A stretch of DNA of 43,402 nt, taken from Psychrobacter glacincola. Lineage in GTDB: Bacteria > Pseudomonadota > Gammaproteobacteria > Pseudomonadales > Moraxellaceae. Every line of letters starts with the position of its first letter. Position 1 is the stretch's first letter. A program made the translations under genes and the position numbers. The stretch spans positions 1 to 43,402 of the forward strand of contig NZ_CAJGZK010000024.1 of the NCBI RefSeq assembly GCF_904846215.1, read 5' to 3'. This document shows positions 16,841-26,042 of the stretch, piece after piece. A model generated the notes under the pieces. It was not told the DNA's origin. It saw nothing but the letters and a program-made list of their open reading frames with translations, and did not search any database.

Positions 16841-16863
16841 AGTTTGCCTCTATAAGGTTGTCC

Positions 16864-18168
16864 ATGCTCGCATTCATTATTTTTATTGTCACTTTAGGGC
16901 TAGTAATATGGCAGCCTAAAGGTTTGGGTATTGGTTGGAGTGCGATGGGCGGGGCGTTAGTAGCCTTGGCTTTTGGTGTGGTGCAATTATCTGATGTTAG
17001 TATCGTCTGGGACATCGTCTGGGATGCGACCTTTACCTTTGTTGCGCTGATTATCATCTCGCTTATTTTGGATGAGGCAGGGTTTTTCGGTTGGGCTGCG
17101 CTATATGTGGCGAGGTTGGGTAATGGACATGGGCGTTTGTTATTTCCTATGATTGTGATGTTGGGTGCCTTTATCTCAGCGTTTTTTGCCAATGATGGTG
17201 CTGCATTACTATTGACGCCTATTGTCATTGCGATATTGCTACGGCTTGATTTTTCAGCACCATCTGCGTTGGCATTTATCATAGCGACAGGCTTTATTGC
17301 TGATACCGCAAGTTTGCCATTGGTGACATCGAATCTGGTTAATATCGTCAGTGCCAACTATTTTGATATTGGTTTTGGACGTTATGCCGCGGTTATGGTA
17401 CCGGTCAATATCGCCTCTGTATTGGCGACGCTAGTGGTGCTATGGATATTTTATGCGCGCCATATTCCAAAACACTATTCAATGGTCAACCTTAGCGCAC
17501 CTGCGTCAGCGATCAAAGATACGTTGGTTTTTAAAGCCGCTTTTCCGCTATTGGCTTTGCTGCTTGTCGCTTATTTTGCAATAGAGTCGCTCGGTATGGC
17601 TATTTCATTGATTACTGGTGCGGCGGCATTACTGCTCATGGCGATTGCTGGGCGATTTTGGCAAGGTGGTCGCGGGGCCGTGATGTCTGTGCCTGATATT
17701 GTACGTAAAGCACCTTGGCAGATCGTTTTATTTTCAATCGGTATGTACTTGGTCGTCTATGGCTTGGGTAATGCAGGATTGACCGCATACGGCGCACAAA
17801 TACTAACTTGGTTAGGAAAGCAAGGCGCACTGATCGCAACGTTGGGGACAGGGTTTCTCTCCGCTATTGTGGCATCTATTATGAATAATATGCCCTCTAC
17901 CTTAGTAGGCGCACTGGCGATTGATAGCGCCCAAGTACCGACTGCGACGCGCGAGCTGATGATTTATGCCAATATTATCGGTAATGATTTGGGACCCAAA
18001 TTTACGCCGATTGGCAGTCTGGCGACCTTATTATGGCTACATGTACTAGCCGAAAAGGGTTATAAAATCAGCTGGGGGCAGTATATGAAGATTGGTCTGA
18101 TTATTACGCCGCCAGTATTATTGGTAACACTGTTGGCTTTGGTATTTTGGTTGCCCTATTTGTCTTAG
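16864..18168 (+). CDS. arsB: Arsenite efflux membrane protein ArsB
   Basis: ArsB is a 12-helix arsenite(III)/H+ antiporter in the inner membrane. The 434-residue sequence is hydrophobic throughout and shows [35 protein letters not shown] and [19 protein letters not shown], conserved in the ArsB/NhaD ion-transporter superfamily. It also has [13 protein letters not shown] and the C-terminal [21 protein letters not shown]. Similar length to E. coli ArsB (429). The ATG at 16864 is used, preceded by AAGG, rather than the in-frame TTG six bases upstream. It completes the ars operon; no arsA is present, so transport is presumably driven by the membrane potential alone. Confidence 0.94.
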   Translation: MLAFIIFIVTLGLVIWQPKGLGIGWSAMGGALVALAFGVVQLSDVSIVWDIVWDATFTFVALIIISLILDEAGFFGWAALYVARLGNGHGRLLFPMIVMLGAFISAFFANDGAALLLTPIVIAILLRLDFSAPSALAFIIATGFIADTASLPLVTSNLVNIVSANYFDIGFGRYAAVMVPVNIASVLATLVVLWIFYARHIPKHYSMVNLSAPASAIKDTLVFKAAFPLLALLLVAYFAIESLGMAISLITGAAALLLMAIAGRFWQGGRGAVMSVPDIVRKAPWQIVLFSIGMYLVVYGLGNAGLTAYGAQILTWLGKQGALIATLGTGFLSAIVASIMNNMPSTLVGALAIDSAQVPTATRELMIYANIIGNDLGPKFTPIGSLATLLWLHVLAEKGYKISWGQYMKIGLIITPPVLLVTLLALVFWLPYLS

Positions 18169-18212
18169 TCTTAAGATTAACGTCATATCTTATTATTAGA
18201 GGCGCTATTACG

Positions 18213-18242
18213 CTGACATCCATCAAAGTCATCGGTTATAAT
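18213..18242 (+). promoter_or_regulatory. Putative rpiA promoter
   Basis: CTGACA at 18213-18218 and a perfect TATAAT at 18237-18242, spaced 18 bases apart. They would give a transcript starting near 18250, about 60 bases before rpiA. Confidence 0.55.
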
Positions 18243-18310
18243 AGGCACGCATTTTACCTCTTTTACCATTTACTTTTTTTAAAACGATACGTCTATTTTG
18301 CCAAGGATTT

Positions 18311-18973
18311 ATGATGAGTGATCAGCAAGCCCAAAAGCAAGCCGCCGCCCGCGCCGCACTAAGTTATATCGAAGATGACATGATACTTGGCGTGGGGACG
18401 GGCAGTACAGTCAGTTGTCTGATTGAGCTATTGCCGACATTAAAACTTGCGGGCGCGGTGGCAAGCTCGCAGGTGACAGAAGATAAATTGCGCGCACTTG
18501 GTATCGAGATTGTTGATTTAAATTTTGCCGGTACACTTGATGTCTATATTGATGGTGCTGATGAAGTAAATGCTCATTTGCAATTGATTAAAGGTGGCGG
18601 CGGCGCGCTCACACGCGAAAAAATCGTCGCTGCGGCGTCGAACAAATTTGTTTGTATGGTTGACGCTAGTAAAAGTGTTGAGATACTAGGACGCGCGTTC
18701 CCGGTGCCGATAGAAGTGCTGCCACAGGCGCGCTCTTATGTCGCCAGACAATTAGCTCGTATGGGCGGTGAACCGGTTTATCGTGAAGACTTTGTCACCG
18801 ATTATGGCAATGTGATTTTGGATACTTATGATTTAGATGTCAGTAATCCAGTAGAGCTTGAGAAACAGCTTAATAATATCGTCGGTGTGGTTTGTAATGG
18901 TATCTTTGCTGCCAATCAAGCCGATGTATTGCTCAAAGCCAGCAGTAATGGGGTTGAAGTACTGACTCGTTAA
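18311..18973 (+). CDS. rpiA: Ribose-5-phosphate isomerase A
   Basis: RpiA interconverts ribose 5-phosphate and ribulose 5-phosphate in the non-oxidative pentose phosphate pathway. The 220-residue protein has the family motifs ILGVGTGSTVSCLIELL, DVYIDGADEVN (catalytic Asp/Glu region) and KGGGGALTREKIVAAAS. The catalytic residues of RpiA (Asp, Glu and Lys in DGADE/GGGGALTREK) are visible. AAGGATTT precedes the ATG. It is often next to ilvA in gammaproteobacteria; here ilvA is about 3 kb upstream on the other strand, separated by the ars operon. A very strong terminator follows, between this gene and convergent argF. Confidence 0.96.
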   Translation: MMSDQQAQKQAAARAALSYIEDDMILGVGTGSTVSCLIELLPTLKLAGAVASSQVTEDKLRALGIEIVDLNFAGTLDVYIDGADEVNAHLQLIKGGGGALTREKIVAAASNKFVCMVDASKSVEILGRAFPVPIEVLPQARSYVARQLARMGGEPVYREDFVTDYGNVILDTYDLDVSNPVELEKQLNNIVGVVCNGIFAANQADVLLKASSNGVEVLTR

Positions 18974-18996
18974 TTAATAGTGCTTGTGTATGATAT

Positions 18997-19048
18997 ACGT
19001 ATAAAAAAGGCAGACTACAATCAATGTAGTCTGCCTTTTTTATACGTG
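18997..19048. terminator. Very long bidirectional terminator (rpiA / argF side)
   Basis: The core stem AAAAAAGGCAGACTACA / TGTAGTCTGCCTTTTTT with a short loop is extended outward by matching ACGTAT / ATACGT flanks, giving nearly 23 bp of perfect arms. T-tracts are present in both directions. It lies after rpiA (+) and before the MITE next to argF (-). Confidence 0.9.
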
Positions 19049-19078
19049 CTAGTTTTTATAAACCAATATTTATGAAGG

Positions 19079-19216
19079 TATAGTTAAAATATCTCTAGAA
19101 ACGCTACGGTACTGCTGGTATAAATTTTTTGCAGCCTCTGTCGGCTAGCTACAGCAAGCAAGAAAAATTGATACCCGCAGTGCATAATGTATCGATATTA
19201 CTTTTCTCTGACTATA
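19079..19216. mobile_element. Correia-like MITE, type A copy 2, supplying the argF stop codon
   Basis: A 138-bp element with TATAGT and ACTATA ends, closely matching copies at 4425-4562 and (inverted) 38273-38407. It contains a foldback of about 20 bp (GTACTGCTGGTAT... against ...GATACCCGCAGTGC). Its right end, ...CTGACTATA, overlaps the last codons of argF on the minus strand: the terminal CTATAG provides the Leu and the TAG stop (19212-19214) of argF. Confidence 0.85.
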
Positions 19217-20129
19217 GTTTGATCTTATCTTTTAACAAAAACTCCATCAAAGCTTTTTGGGCATGTAAGCGGTTTTCAGCCTCATCCCATACGACAGAGC
19301 GTGGATCATCTAGCATATCATGAGAGATTTCCTCGCCGCGATGCGCAGGCAAGCAGTGCATAAATACCACTTCAGGATCGGCTTTATCGAGCAGTGATGG
19401 TGTCACTTGATAAGGCGCAAATCGACGTGCGCGCGTATTTTGCTCAGACTCTTGCCCCATACTTGCCCATACATCGGTGACAATCAGATTGGAATCTTTT
19501 GCCGCATCTTGGACATTTTCGACAAGGCTGACACAATGCGAGAAGCGTTCCATCAGTGCGGAGTCAGGTTCAAAGCCATAAGGCGCGGCAATACGCAGCT
19601 CAAAACCAAACTGGTGGGCAGCTTGCATAAATGAGGCGCACATATTATTACCATCACCGACCCAAGTGACGATTTTATTTTCGATACTGCCGCGATGCTC
19701 ATAATAAGTTTGCATGTCAGCCAGTAGCTGGCAGGGATGAAATTCATCAGTCAGAGCATTGATGATTGGAACACTTGAGTACTTTGCAAAGGTTTCGACT
19801 TTTTCGTGACCAAAGGTGCGAATCATAATGATATCGACCATACTAGAGATGACACGTGCGGAGTCCTCAAGCGGCTCACCGCGTCCAAGCTGGGTATCAT
19901 TTGGCGATAAGAAGATAGCGCTACCACCAAATTGTCCCATGCCGGTCTCGAACGAGATACGCGTACGGGTTGAGGACTTCTCAAATATCATGCCGAGCGT
20001 CCGACCAACAAAAGGCTGATATATCTCGCCTGCGTGTTGCATCTTGCGCAATTCACTGCCGCGTTTGATGAGGTTTTCTAGTTCTTGTTTGGTGAAATCA
20101 GATAAGGTCAAAAAATGGCGCAAACTCAT
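19212..20129 (-). CDS. argF: Ornithine carbamoyltransferase
   Basis: Makes citrulline from ornithine and carbamoyl phosphate in arginine biosynthesis. The carbamoyl-phosphate site S53-TRTR-57, HPCQ and the ornithine-site signature MHCLPAHRG are intact. The 305-residue length is normal, so the MITE at the 3' end has not obviously shortened the enzyme: the last residues (KDKIKL) run into the element and stop at its CTATAG end. An anabolic OTCase is more likely than the catabolic ArcB, because no arc genes are nearby. No ribosome-binding site stronger than a weak AGGATTG is seen before the ATG. Confidence 0.95.
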   Translation of the reverse strand: MSLRHFLTLSDFTKQELENLIKRGSELRKMQHAGEIYQPFVGRTLGMIFEKSSTRTRISFETGMGQFGGSAIFLSPNDTQLGRGEPLEDSARVISSMVDIIMIRTFGHEKVETFAKYSSVPIINALTDEFHPCQLLADMQTYYEHRGSIENKIVTWVGDGNNMCASFMQAAHQFGFELRIAAPYGFEPDSALMERFSHCVSLVENVQDAAKDSNLIVTDVWASMGQESEQNTRARRFAPYQVTPSLLDKADPEVVFMHCLPAHRGEEISHDMLDDPRSVVWDEAENRLHAQKALMEFLLKDKIKL

Positions 20130-20244
20130 AGCAATCCTAGCAGTCGAACACAGTCAGTGAAAAATAATAGGTTATCAGCCGGCAGTTATATCGCGTCAAT
20201 ACATCAGGGCGTCAGTGCGTATGCTGGGATAACGACAAACTTTT

Positions 20245-20272
20245 AGTATAGCGCAATTACTCTCAATGTAAA
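20245..20272 (-). promoter_or_regulatory. Putative argF promoter
   Basis: On the minus strand TTTACA (20267-20272) and TATACT (20245-20250) are separated by 16 bases. They lie about 115 bases before the argF start codon. No ArgR box could be recognised. Confidence 0.4.
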
Positions 20273-20340
20273 TGTTCAATTTACTCTGATTTTTTAGTCA
20301 TGCACACAGGCACTTAGTGAGTGGCTATCTGGGACAATCA

Positions 20341-21447
20341 TTAGCCCTGTAGTCTTTGAGGGCGTAAGCTTAAGCGGCACAGCAACTCATAGCTAATCGT
20401 ACCTGCATGAGCTGCGACTTCATCGACATGTGGCGTATCACCCCATAGTATCACTTTGCTATTTAAGGCAATGCCCTCTGGTACGTTGCTAACATCGATG
20501 ACAATCATATCCATAGCGACCCGCCCAATCACGGCACATGGATAGCTTTTATGGTTTATGGTATCAATGACAGAAACATAAACATCATCACCAATGATAC
20601 GTGGGTAGCCATCTCCATAGCCGATACTGACCAGTGCAGTTTTGGTATCTTGCTGCGCCAGCCAGCGACTACCATAGCCAATAGTATCACCTGCGTTGAC
20701 CGTTTGTAGAGCGATAATTTGAGCACTGAATTCCATGGCCGGTTGCAGATTTAGCTCACACGCGCTTTGATCAATGACAGGCGCACTACCATACAGCATG
20801 ATGCCTGGACGTACCCAATCATGATGATGCTTTGAGAAATTAACGATACCAGCAGAGTTGCACAGTGAGCCTTTGACATCGCAATTAATGGTTTCTCGCA
20901 AAGTGCTAAGCATGTCATTAAAACGCTGGATTTGAATGGCATTTAGTGGATGCGAATGGTTATCGGCATTGGCAAAGTGGGTGGTCAAAATTAGCTGATA
21001 ACCAGCATGATGCAGTAACTTTGCTGCTGGAATAAGCGTTTGCTCGTTAAAGCCCAAGCGGTTCATGCCGGTATTGTACTTTAGCCAAACGACCCGAGTG
21101 GCGCTATTAATAGGCGGTATATGCGCTAATGCCCATGTCAATTGCGGCGCATGATGAATCACGCAGCTGATATCATGTTCGATCGCTTGTTGCCATTCAT
21201 TGACAGTAAACGCCCCTTCAATCAGACCAATCGTTTTGTCCCATCCTAGTTTTCGTGCCTCCAGAGCCTCTATCAACGTTGCTACACCCACACCATCGGC
21301 TTGTTGCAGCGCAGGCAAGACAGCAGCAACCCCATGTCCATAAGCATTGGCTTTTACCATAGCAAGTACTTTAGAGGTTGGTGCCAGTTTTTTAACTTGA
21401 TTAAGATTATGGGTGATAGCTGCTGGTTTAATAGTGATAGTGCGCAT
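20341..21447 (-). CDS. alr: Alanine racemase
   Basis: Alr is a PLP enzyme that makes D-alanine for peptidoglycan. PLP Lys32 lies in AMVKANAYGHG. The second catalytic base, a Tyr, lies in TIGYGSRW. VARVAMDMIVID and the C-terminal ISYELLCRLSLRPQR are family signatures. The ATG at 21447 is preferred to one six bases upstream, following AAGAAG. The 368-residue length is normal. It follows dnaB on the same strand, an order common in gammaproteobacteria. A hairpin between the two genes may separate their transcripts. Biosynthetic alr versus catabolic dadX cannot be told apart from sequence, but the context favours alr. Confidence 0.95.
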   Translation of the reverse strand: MRTITIKPAAITHNLNQVKKLAPTSKVLAMVKANAYGHGVAAVLPALQQADGVGVATLIEALEARKLGWDKTIGLIEGAFTVNEWQQAIEHDISCVIHHAPQLTWALAHIPPINSATRVVWLKYNTGMNRLGFNEQTLIPAAKLLHHAGYQLILTTHFANADNHSHPLNAIQIQRFNDMLSTLRETINCDVKGSLCNSAGIVNFSKHHHDWVRPGIMLYGSAPVIDQSACELNLQPAMEFSAQIIALQTVNAGDTIGYGSRWLAQQDTKTALVSIGYGDGYPRIIGDDVYVSVIDTINHKSYPCAVIGRVAMDMIVIDVSNVPEGIALNSKVILWGDTPHVDEVAAHAGTISYELLCRLSLRPQRLQG

Positions 21448-21483
21448 AATCATCTTCTTTTTAGAAAAGTTATAAAATAATAA

Positions 21484-21520
21484 AGCCAGTGACTCATCAT
21501 CGGCTGATAAATCACTGGCT
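21484..21520 (-). terminator. Hairpin between dnaB and alr
   Basis: AGCCAGTGA / TCACTGGCT forms a perfect 9-bp stem around a 19-base loop. On the minus strand it is followed by TTATTATTTT, a fair U-rich tract. It probably attenuates or ends dnaB transcription before alr. Confidence 0.6.
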
Positions 21521-21572
21521 ATTGGTAGAAATTATTAATCAATAATATTCTAGCGTTTATTTGAAACAGTTA

Positions 21573-22976
21573 TTATTCGTCATTCTCGAAACTGGCATTT
21601 TGATAGTATTCTGGCGTCAGATTGATAAAGCGGGTAAATTGACCTTCAAAACCCAAACGTATGGTGCCGATAGGACCGTTACGCTGTTTGCCAATGATGA
21701 TTTCAGCCACGCCTTTATGGTCTGTATTCTCATTATAAACCTCATCACGGTAGATGAACATAATCAAATCCGCATCCTGCTCAATCGCACCAGATTCACG
21801 CAAATCCGACATAATAGGGCGCTTATTAGGGCGATTCTCTAGACTACGGTTAAGCTGCGATAAGGCGATGACTGGACATTCAAGCTCACGGGCCAGCGCC
21901 TTTAAACTCCGAGAAATCTCAGATATCTCTCCAACACGGTTGGTATCAAGACCAGGAACTTTCATTAATTGTAGATAATCGACGATAATAGCGCCAAGCT
22001 TGCCATCATGATTTTTGGCAATACGGCGGCAGCGTGAGCGCAGCTCTGACGGCGGCAAGGCTGTACTGTCATCAATATAAAGATGCTTTGATTGCAAATG
22101 CTGAATGGCGTTCATCATTTTTGCCCATTCATCTTCATTCATTTGTCCAGAGCGCAGGTGCGTCTGATTAATCGCGCCCCATGATGATAGCAAACGCATT
22201 ACGATAGATTCTGCTGGCATCTCCATCGAAAATACCACCACGGGCAAATCTTCATTAAATAAAATCCCTTCTGCCAAGTTCATGGCAAAGGTGGTTTTAC
22301 CCATTGATGGACGTGCAGCCACAATGACCAAATCGCCTGCTTGCAAGCCTTGGGTTTTATTATTAAGCTCAACAAATGGGGTTTGCAGACCAATCATGCC
22401 ATCTGGGTTTGATTTAAGCTCTTGGATTTTATCAATAACATTGGTCAATACGGCGGTAATACCGACAGGTCCACGCTGCTCAGCACGTTTGTTATGCTGC
22501 TCATTGATGCTAAATATCTTTGCTTCTACGTTATCCAAAATATCACTGACGGTTTGGTCTTTGGGATTGTAGGCAAGGGTCAACATATCATTACCGGTAG
22601 TAATGAGCTGACGTAGCGTAGACAGCTCGCGCACACGCTGGGCGTAAGCCGTCAGGTTAAATAAAGTCGCCGGACTTTGGCTCAAAATATCTGCCAAATA
22701 ACTGTCACCACCAGCGCTTTTGAGCAGTTTTTGCGCCTCTAACCAATCATGCACCATGACCGTATCATAAGGCTCATTGACGGCGGCTAAATGGGCGATA
22801 CTATCAAAAATATATTGGTGTCGCCCCGCATAAAAGTCGTCTTTGGTGACGATATCTGCAATTTTGTCATATGCCTCTTCGATACTCATCAAAGACGCCA
22901 GCAAGGCCTTTTCAATATCGATATTGTGCGGCGGTGTCTGATTGAGTAAGTCGTCGGTTTTGTCGGTATCTGCCAT
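21573..22976 (-). CDS. dnaB: Replicative DNA helicase
   Basis: DnaB is the hexameric 5'-3' fork helicase. The N-terminal primase-interacting domain (about residues 15-120) is followed by a linker and a RecA-type ATPase domain. The Walker A loop is A221-RPSMGKT-228, with Walker B in LGAIIVDYLQLM and the C-terminal IIGKQRNGPIGTIRLGFEG. The length of 467 residues is normal and no intein is present. A MITE (23019-23161) lies only about 42 bases upstream of the start, so the native promoter must lie within or beyond it. The essential-gene setting makes the MITE a possible regulatory contribution. Confidence 0.97.
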   Translation of the reverse strand: MADTDKTDDLLNQTPPHNIDIEKALLASLMSIEEAYDKIADIVTKDDFYAGRHQYIFDSIAHLAAVNEPYDTVMVHDWLEAQKLLKSAGGDSYLADILSQSPATLFNLTAYAQRVRELSTLRQLITTGNDMLTLAYNPKDQTVSDILDNVEAKIFSINEQHNKRAEQRGPVGITAVLTNVIDKIQELKSNPDGMIGLQTPFVELNNKTQGLQAGDLVIVAARPSMGKTTFAMNLAEGILFNEDLPVVVFSMEMPAESIVMRLLSSWGAINQTHLRSGQMNEDEWAKMMNAIQHLQSKHLYIDDSTALPPSELRSRCRRIAKNHDGKLGAIIVDYLQLMKVPGLDTNRVGEISEISRSLKALARELECPVIALSQLNRSLENRPNKRPIMSDLRESGAIEQDADLIMFIYRDEVYNENTDHKGVAEIIIGKQRNGPIGTIRLGFEGQFTRFINLTPEYYQNASFENDE

Positions 22977-23018
22977 GAGTGCCTAATGTTTCAAAAGTCG
23001 GTATAGATGGATATTTGG

Positions 23019-23161
23019 TATAGTTTGTTCTACATAAAAGAAATACAATATTATAACGCACTACTGGGATGCATTTTGCTTGCTTGCTGTAGCTAGCCGG
23101 CATGGGCTACGAACCATGAATTCTAGCAGGGCTATATTCTTTTAAAAGTGGATCAACTATA
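23019..23161. mobile_element. Correia-like MITE, type B copy 1 (upstream of dnaB)
   Basis: A 143-bp element with TATAGT at the left and ACTATA at the right. The left sequence (ACATAAAAGAAATACAATAT) and the right arm (CTTTTAAAAGTGGATCAACT) match the copy at 27415-27558. The core CTTGCTTGCTGTAGCTAGC is shared with type A. The centre has diverged, so the foldback is weaker. It lies between the divergent dnaB and pdxA genes, just before dnaB. Confidence 0.8.
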
Positions 23162-23441
23162 TAAGTATTTATTTTAGTCATGATACAGCAAAGCAAACGC
23201 GATGCACCTCGATGAGAGAAGTACCAAAACGTCGTCTCACTCCTGCCAGTAAATGCTACAATCAAAAGCAAAAGTTTAACACATTATGCCGTTTTTTCGG
23301 CTCATATAAGTAATTATCTATAAAAATGCACGCTTCTATGAAATGAAGTTCATGGCATATAACACAGCTTCAAATACGCTCATTTATCATAAAAAATAAA
23401 ATAGAATCAGCTACTTAATATAATAATAGGATGTTATTGCT

Positions 23442-24551
23442 ATGCAAGAAAAATTACCATTACTCATCACGACTGGCGAACCTGCGGGCATCGGTATGGA
23501 CATCGTACTGCTGCTAGCCACAGAAGGTAAGTTACAAAATTTTGATCGCCCAGTTTGGGTCACGGCAGATAGCAAGGCAATGCAAAAACGTGCCGATGAG
23601 CTTATTGCTGCGGGCATACTCAAAAGCTGCCCACCTTGGAAAACGATCAATGCACATGAAGCAACTATAGAAGACGATGATTTTTTACATCAAATGTCAC
23701 AGCAGGAAATTAACGGTGGCACGGTTAATGATGGTAATGCTTTTATCTTATTCAATATTCCTTGTGCTGCGTTCGTGGCTTGCGGGAAAATTGATATCAA
23801 TAATTCTGCAATGGTCGCAAAGCAGTTGGAAATAGCGCATAAACTGGCAGCCAACAAAACAGTGGCCGCTATCGTAACGGGTCCATTGCAAAAATCAGCG
23901 TTGATAGATGCCGATATTAAATTGCTCGATGGCACGATGTTCAGCGGTCATACTGAATTTTTTATGCAGCAAAGTGGCTGTGCTAAAGTCGTCATGATGC
24001 TCGCCAATGAAGCCATGAAAGTCGCGCTTGTTACGACGCATTTGGCGTTAAAAGACGTGCCTGCTGCCATCACCGCCGATAATGTACGCCAAACGGTACA
24101 AATCGTCATCGATGATATGCGTGAGAAATTTGGCTTAATACAGCCACGTATTTTGGTCTGTGGTCTCAATCCACATGCAGGCGAAGGCGGACATTTGGGA
24201 GTCGAGGAGATTGAGATTATCAATCCCGTGCTACAAGAGTTTATCGATGCAGGTGTCGATATCTCAGAGGCGATGCCAGCGGATACGTTATTTACGCCGA
24301 GACATTTAGCCAACTGCGATGCCGTTATCGCTATGTACCATGACCAAGGTTTGCCAGTACTTAAATCGCACGGCTTTGGTGATACCGTCAATCTAACGTT
24401 GGGGTTGCCTTATATTCGCACTTCGGTCGATCATGGTACGGCGCTTGATTTGGCAGGACGTGGCGGCGCTAGTGCAACCAGCCTATACCAAGCACTCATC
24501 ATGGCAAATGAGATGGCCGATAAATCAATCATTGATAGACCTCTTGCATAA
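23442..24551 (+). CDS. pdxA: 4-hydroxythreonine-4-phosphate dehydrogenase
   Basis: PdxA oxidises 4-phosphohydroxy-L-threonine in the DXP-dependent pyridoxal phosphate pathway. The motifs are complete: TTGEPAGIG at the N-terminus, TGPLQKSAL, SGHTEFF and NPHAGEGGHLG with the metal-binding histidines, MYHDQGLPVLK, and IRTSVDHGTAL. At 369 residues it is about 40 longer than E. coli PdxA. Most of the excess is an insertion after about residue 55; the tail is about 8 residues longer. The last residues, DRPLA then TAA, are encoded by a 20-bp sequence that matches an IS5-type end seen at the right edge of the window. AGGATG precedes the ATG. Confidence 0.93.
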   Translation: MQEKLPLLITTGEPAGIGMDIVLLLATEGKLQNFDRPVWVTADSKAMQKRADELIAAGILKSCPPWKTINAHEATIEDDDFLHQMSQQEINGGTVNDGNAFILFNIPCAAFVACGKIDINNSAMVAKQLEIAHKLAANKTVAAIVTGPLQKSALIDADIKLLDGTMFSGHTEFFMQQSGCAKVVMMLANEAMKVALVTTHLALKDVPAAITADNVRQTVQIVIDDMREKFGLIQPRILVCGLNPHAGEGGHLGVEEIEIINPVLQEFIDAGVDISEAMPADTLFTPRHLANCDAVIAMYHDQGLPVLKSHGFGDTVNLTLGLPYIRTSVDHGTALDLAGRGGASATSLYQALIMANEMADKSIIDRPLA

Positions 24552-24554
24552 GTC
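24535..24554. mobile_element. Solitary IS5-type terminal sequence at the pdxA 3' end
   Basis: ATAGACCTCTTGCATAAGTC here matches ATAGACCTCTTGCAAAAGTC at 43196-43215 in 19 of 20 positions. The second copy is the end of an IS5-family element. The sequence overlaps the pdxA stop codon and starts the pdxA-rsmA insertion. The rest of the IS is not recognisable here, so this is a relic or the end of a related element. Confidence 0.6.
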
Positions 24555-24854
24555 GATGCCTTGGCGAGATTTGTCACGCAGTATTGGGTAGTTTTAGTAT
24601 CAGCAATACCTTTTATGAATCATCAAACACGGCCTAATATAAGTGGTTCTATTATACCAGTCTGTTTTAAGTGGTCTGTTAATAGGTTTAGAGGGTGAAA
24701 TAGCTGGTTCCTTTGGGGTATAGCGTATGATTGCAATCTCACTTTAGATGGTAAATAACAAACTTGCTCTAATAATATTTTCATATCGGGTGCTGCTCTG
24801 CTATAAAATCAACAACTACATAAATGAGTGCTACATATCATAGGATTGAGCTAC
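24552..24854. other. Intergenic region before the Shedu-like gene
   Basis: About 300 AT-rich bases with no credible ORF. A GTATTG / CAATAC inverted repeat around 24583-24612, followed by CTTTT, could end pdxA transcription. No other recognisable element is seen apart from the IS-type end at its left border. Confidence 0.4.
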
Positions 24855-26042
24855 ATGTCATCAGCTGAGCAACTTTGGATTGCAATTTATGATTTTTATT
24901 GCCTTTTAGCCAGTAAGAATAACGAGGAGGCCTCCTATCAAAGGCTTTTTGAACAGCATCCTGCTATTTTCACTGTGCTCGGAATAGATACAGCAGCGTC
25001 GTTTGAAAAAAGTTCGCCAAATACTCTGCCATTTGATGAAGATAGAAATTTTAATCCTGAACCTGATTTCATTGGAGCAGAAATCGAAGCTGGGATCTTG
25101 ACTGTTGTAGAACTAAAAACGCCTTTTGTGGGAAATATTACAACCAGTCGAAATGATGGTAATAGAGCAAAGTTCAAAGCTATAGCTGAAGGCTATATTT
25201 CGCAAACAACTGAGTATGTTGAGTCTATAAGACAGAATCGAGAGGCTAGGGATGTAGTCAAGAAAGTGCTTAATGTCTCTAAAACTTCTGATTACCGTGC
25301 GAAACTTATTTATGCACTTAGCGCTGAGAACGACACACATCTTGTTAACTCTATTATGGCACAACGAAAAGTACCGACCGAGATAGTTTTCTATGATGAT
25401 CTTTTTGAGCGTATGGTCAAAGCGTATTCAATCGGGAGAAGCGATAGCTTATCGCGTGATGGGTGGTGCTTCGTAACACATATTTATTTTGGAGATATGC
25501 AAGCGTCTGGAAAAACGTTCATTGCAGATTACGGTTCTGCAAACACTGATCGAATTTCAGTTTGTCTAAATAACAACGAGATTATTTTTGAGTGCTTTGA
25601 TTCCCGGCAGGAGATTCACTCGCTTAAAGCACGCTTAGATGGGATAGGGCCACACTATATCAGATTTGAGTTTTCGAATGACTCAAGTGGTACATACATG
25701 TCGCTAAACGTTAACAATATTGAGTCTGAGCTTCGTTTAAGTAGGGGTGCATTAAAACTATTTCCTAAGATAGAGTTTTTTACTCTTGGTGCAGATTCAA
25801 ACGGAAACAACGGAGCGCATTTCTATATGTTAGAGCACTACGCAGTTAACAAAACTCTAAGCTTAATTGATAAGTTAAATACTTTTCGCTATTTTCAACA
25901 AAAAATTAGCAAAACTTCTCATTGTCTTGAGTTCAAACCAAAGGATTATATGATTCGACAATCGTCAGGTGATATGGGACAAGAATTAGATGCATTCAAA
26001 CCAATTTTGCGTGCTTGGCCACTCGTTAAAACTAAGGTATAA
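24855..26042 (+). CDS. Shedu-like (DUF4263) PD-(D/E)xK nuclease with LamG-like C-terminal domain
   Basis: The 395-residue protein is not a housekeeping type. The N-terminal half has the DUF4263/Shedu arrangement: EEASYQRLFEQHP, then PDF at residues 70-72, VELKTP with E86-x-K88, and later a Gln (Q117) in a helix. This is the PD...ExK-Q pattern of a PD-(D/E)xK nuclease. Shedu (SduA) proteins defend against phage. Residues 205-335 are beta-rich and resemble a laminin-G/concanavalin-like jelly roll (FIADYGS..RISVCLNNNEIIFE...GPHYIRFEFSNDSSGTYMSLNVNN). The chosen ATG is 9 bases after AGGATTGAG; GTG at 24828 is open in frame. It is AT-rich and breaks the pdxA-rsmA pair, suggesting horizontal gain. 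The function is inferred from motifs only. Confidence 0.6.
   Translation: MSSAEQLWIAIYDFYCLLASKNNEEASYQRLFEQHPAIFTVLGIDTAASFEKSSPNTLPFDEDRNFNPEPDFIGAEIEAGILTVVELKTPFVGNITTSRNDGNRAKFKAIAEGYISQTTEYVESIRQNREARDVVKKVLNVSKTSDYRAKLIYALSAENDTHLVNSIMAQRKVPTEIVFYDDLFERMVKAYSIGRSDSLSRDGWCFVTHIYFGDMQASGKTFIADYGSANTDRISVCLNNNEIIFECFDSRQEIHSLKARLDGIGPHYIRFEFSNDSSGTYMSLNVNNIESELRLSRGALKLFPKIEFFTLGADSNGNNGAHFYMLEHYAVNKTLSLIDKLNTFRYFQQKISKTSHCLEFKPKDYMIRQSSGDMGQELDAFKPILRAWPLVKTKV

Noticed and set aside
23948..24391. Minus-strand ORF inside pdxA
   Set aside because: An antisense shadow of conserved pdxA codons.
24828..24854. GTG start for the Shedu-like gene
   Set aside because: The ATG at 24855 follows AGGATTGAG. 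The GTG has no Shine-Dalgarno, but it cannot be excluded completely.
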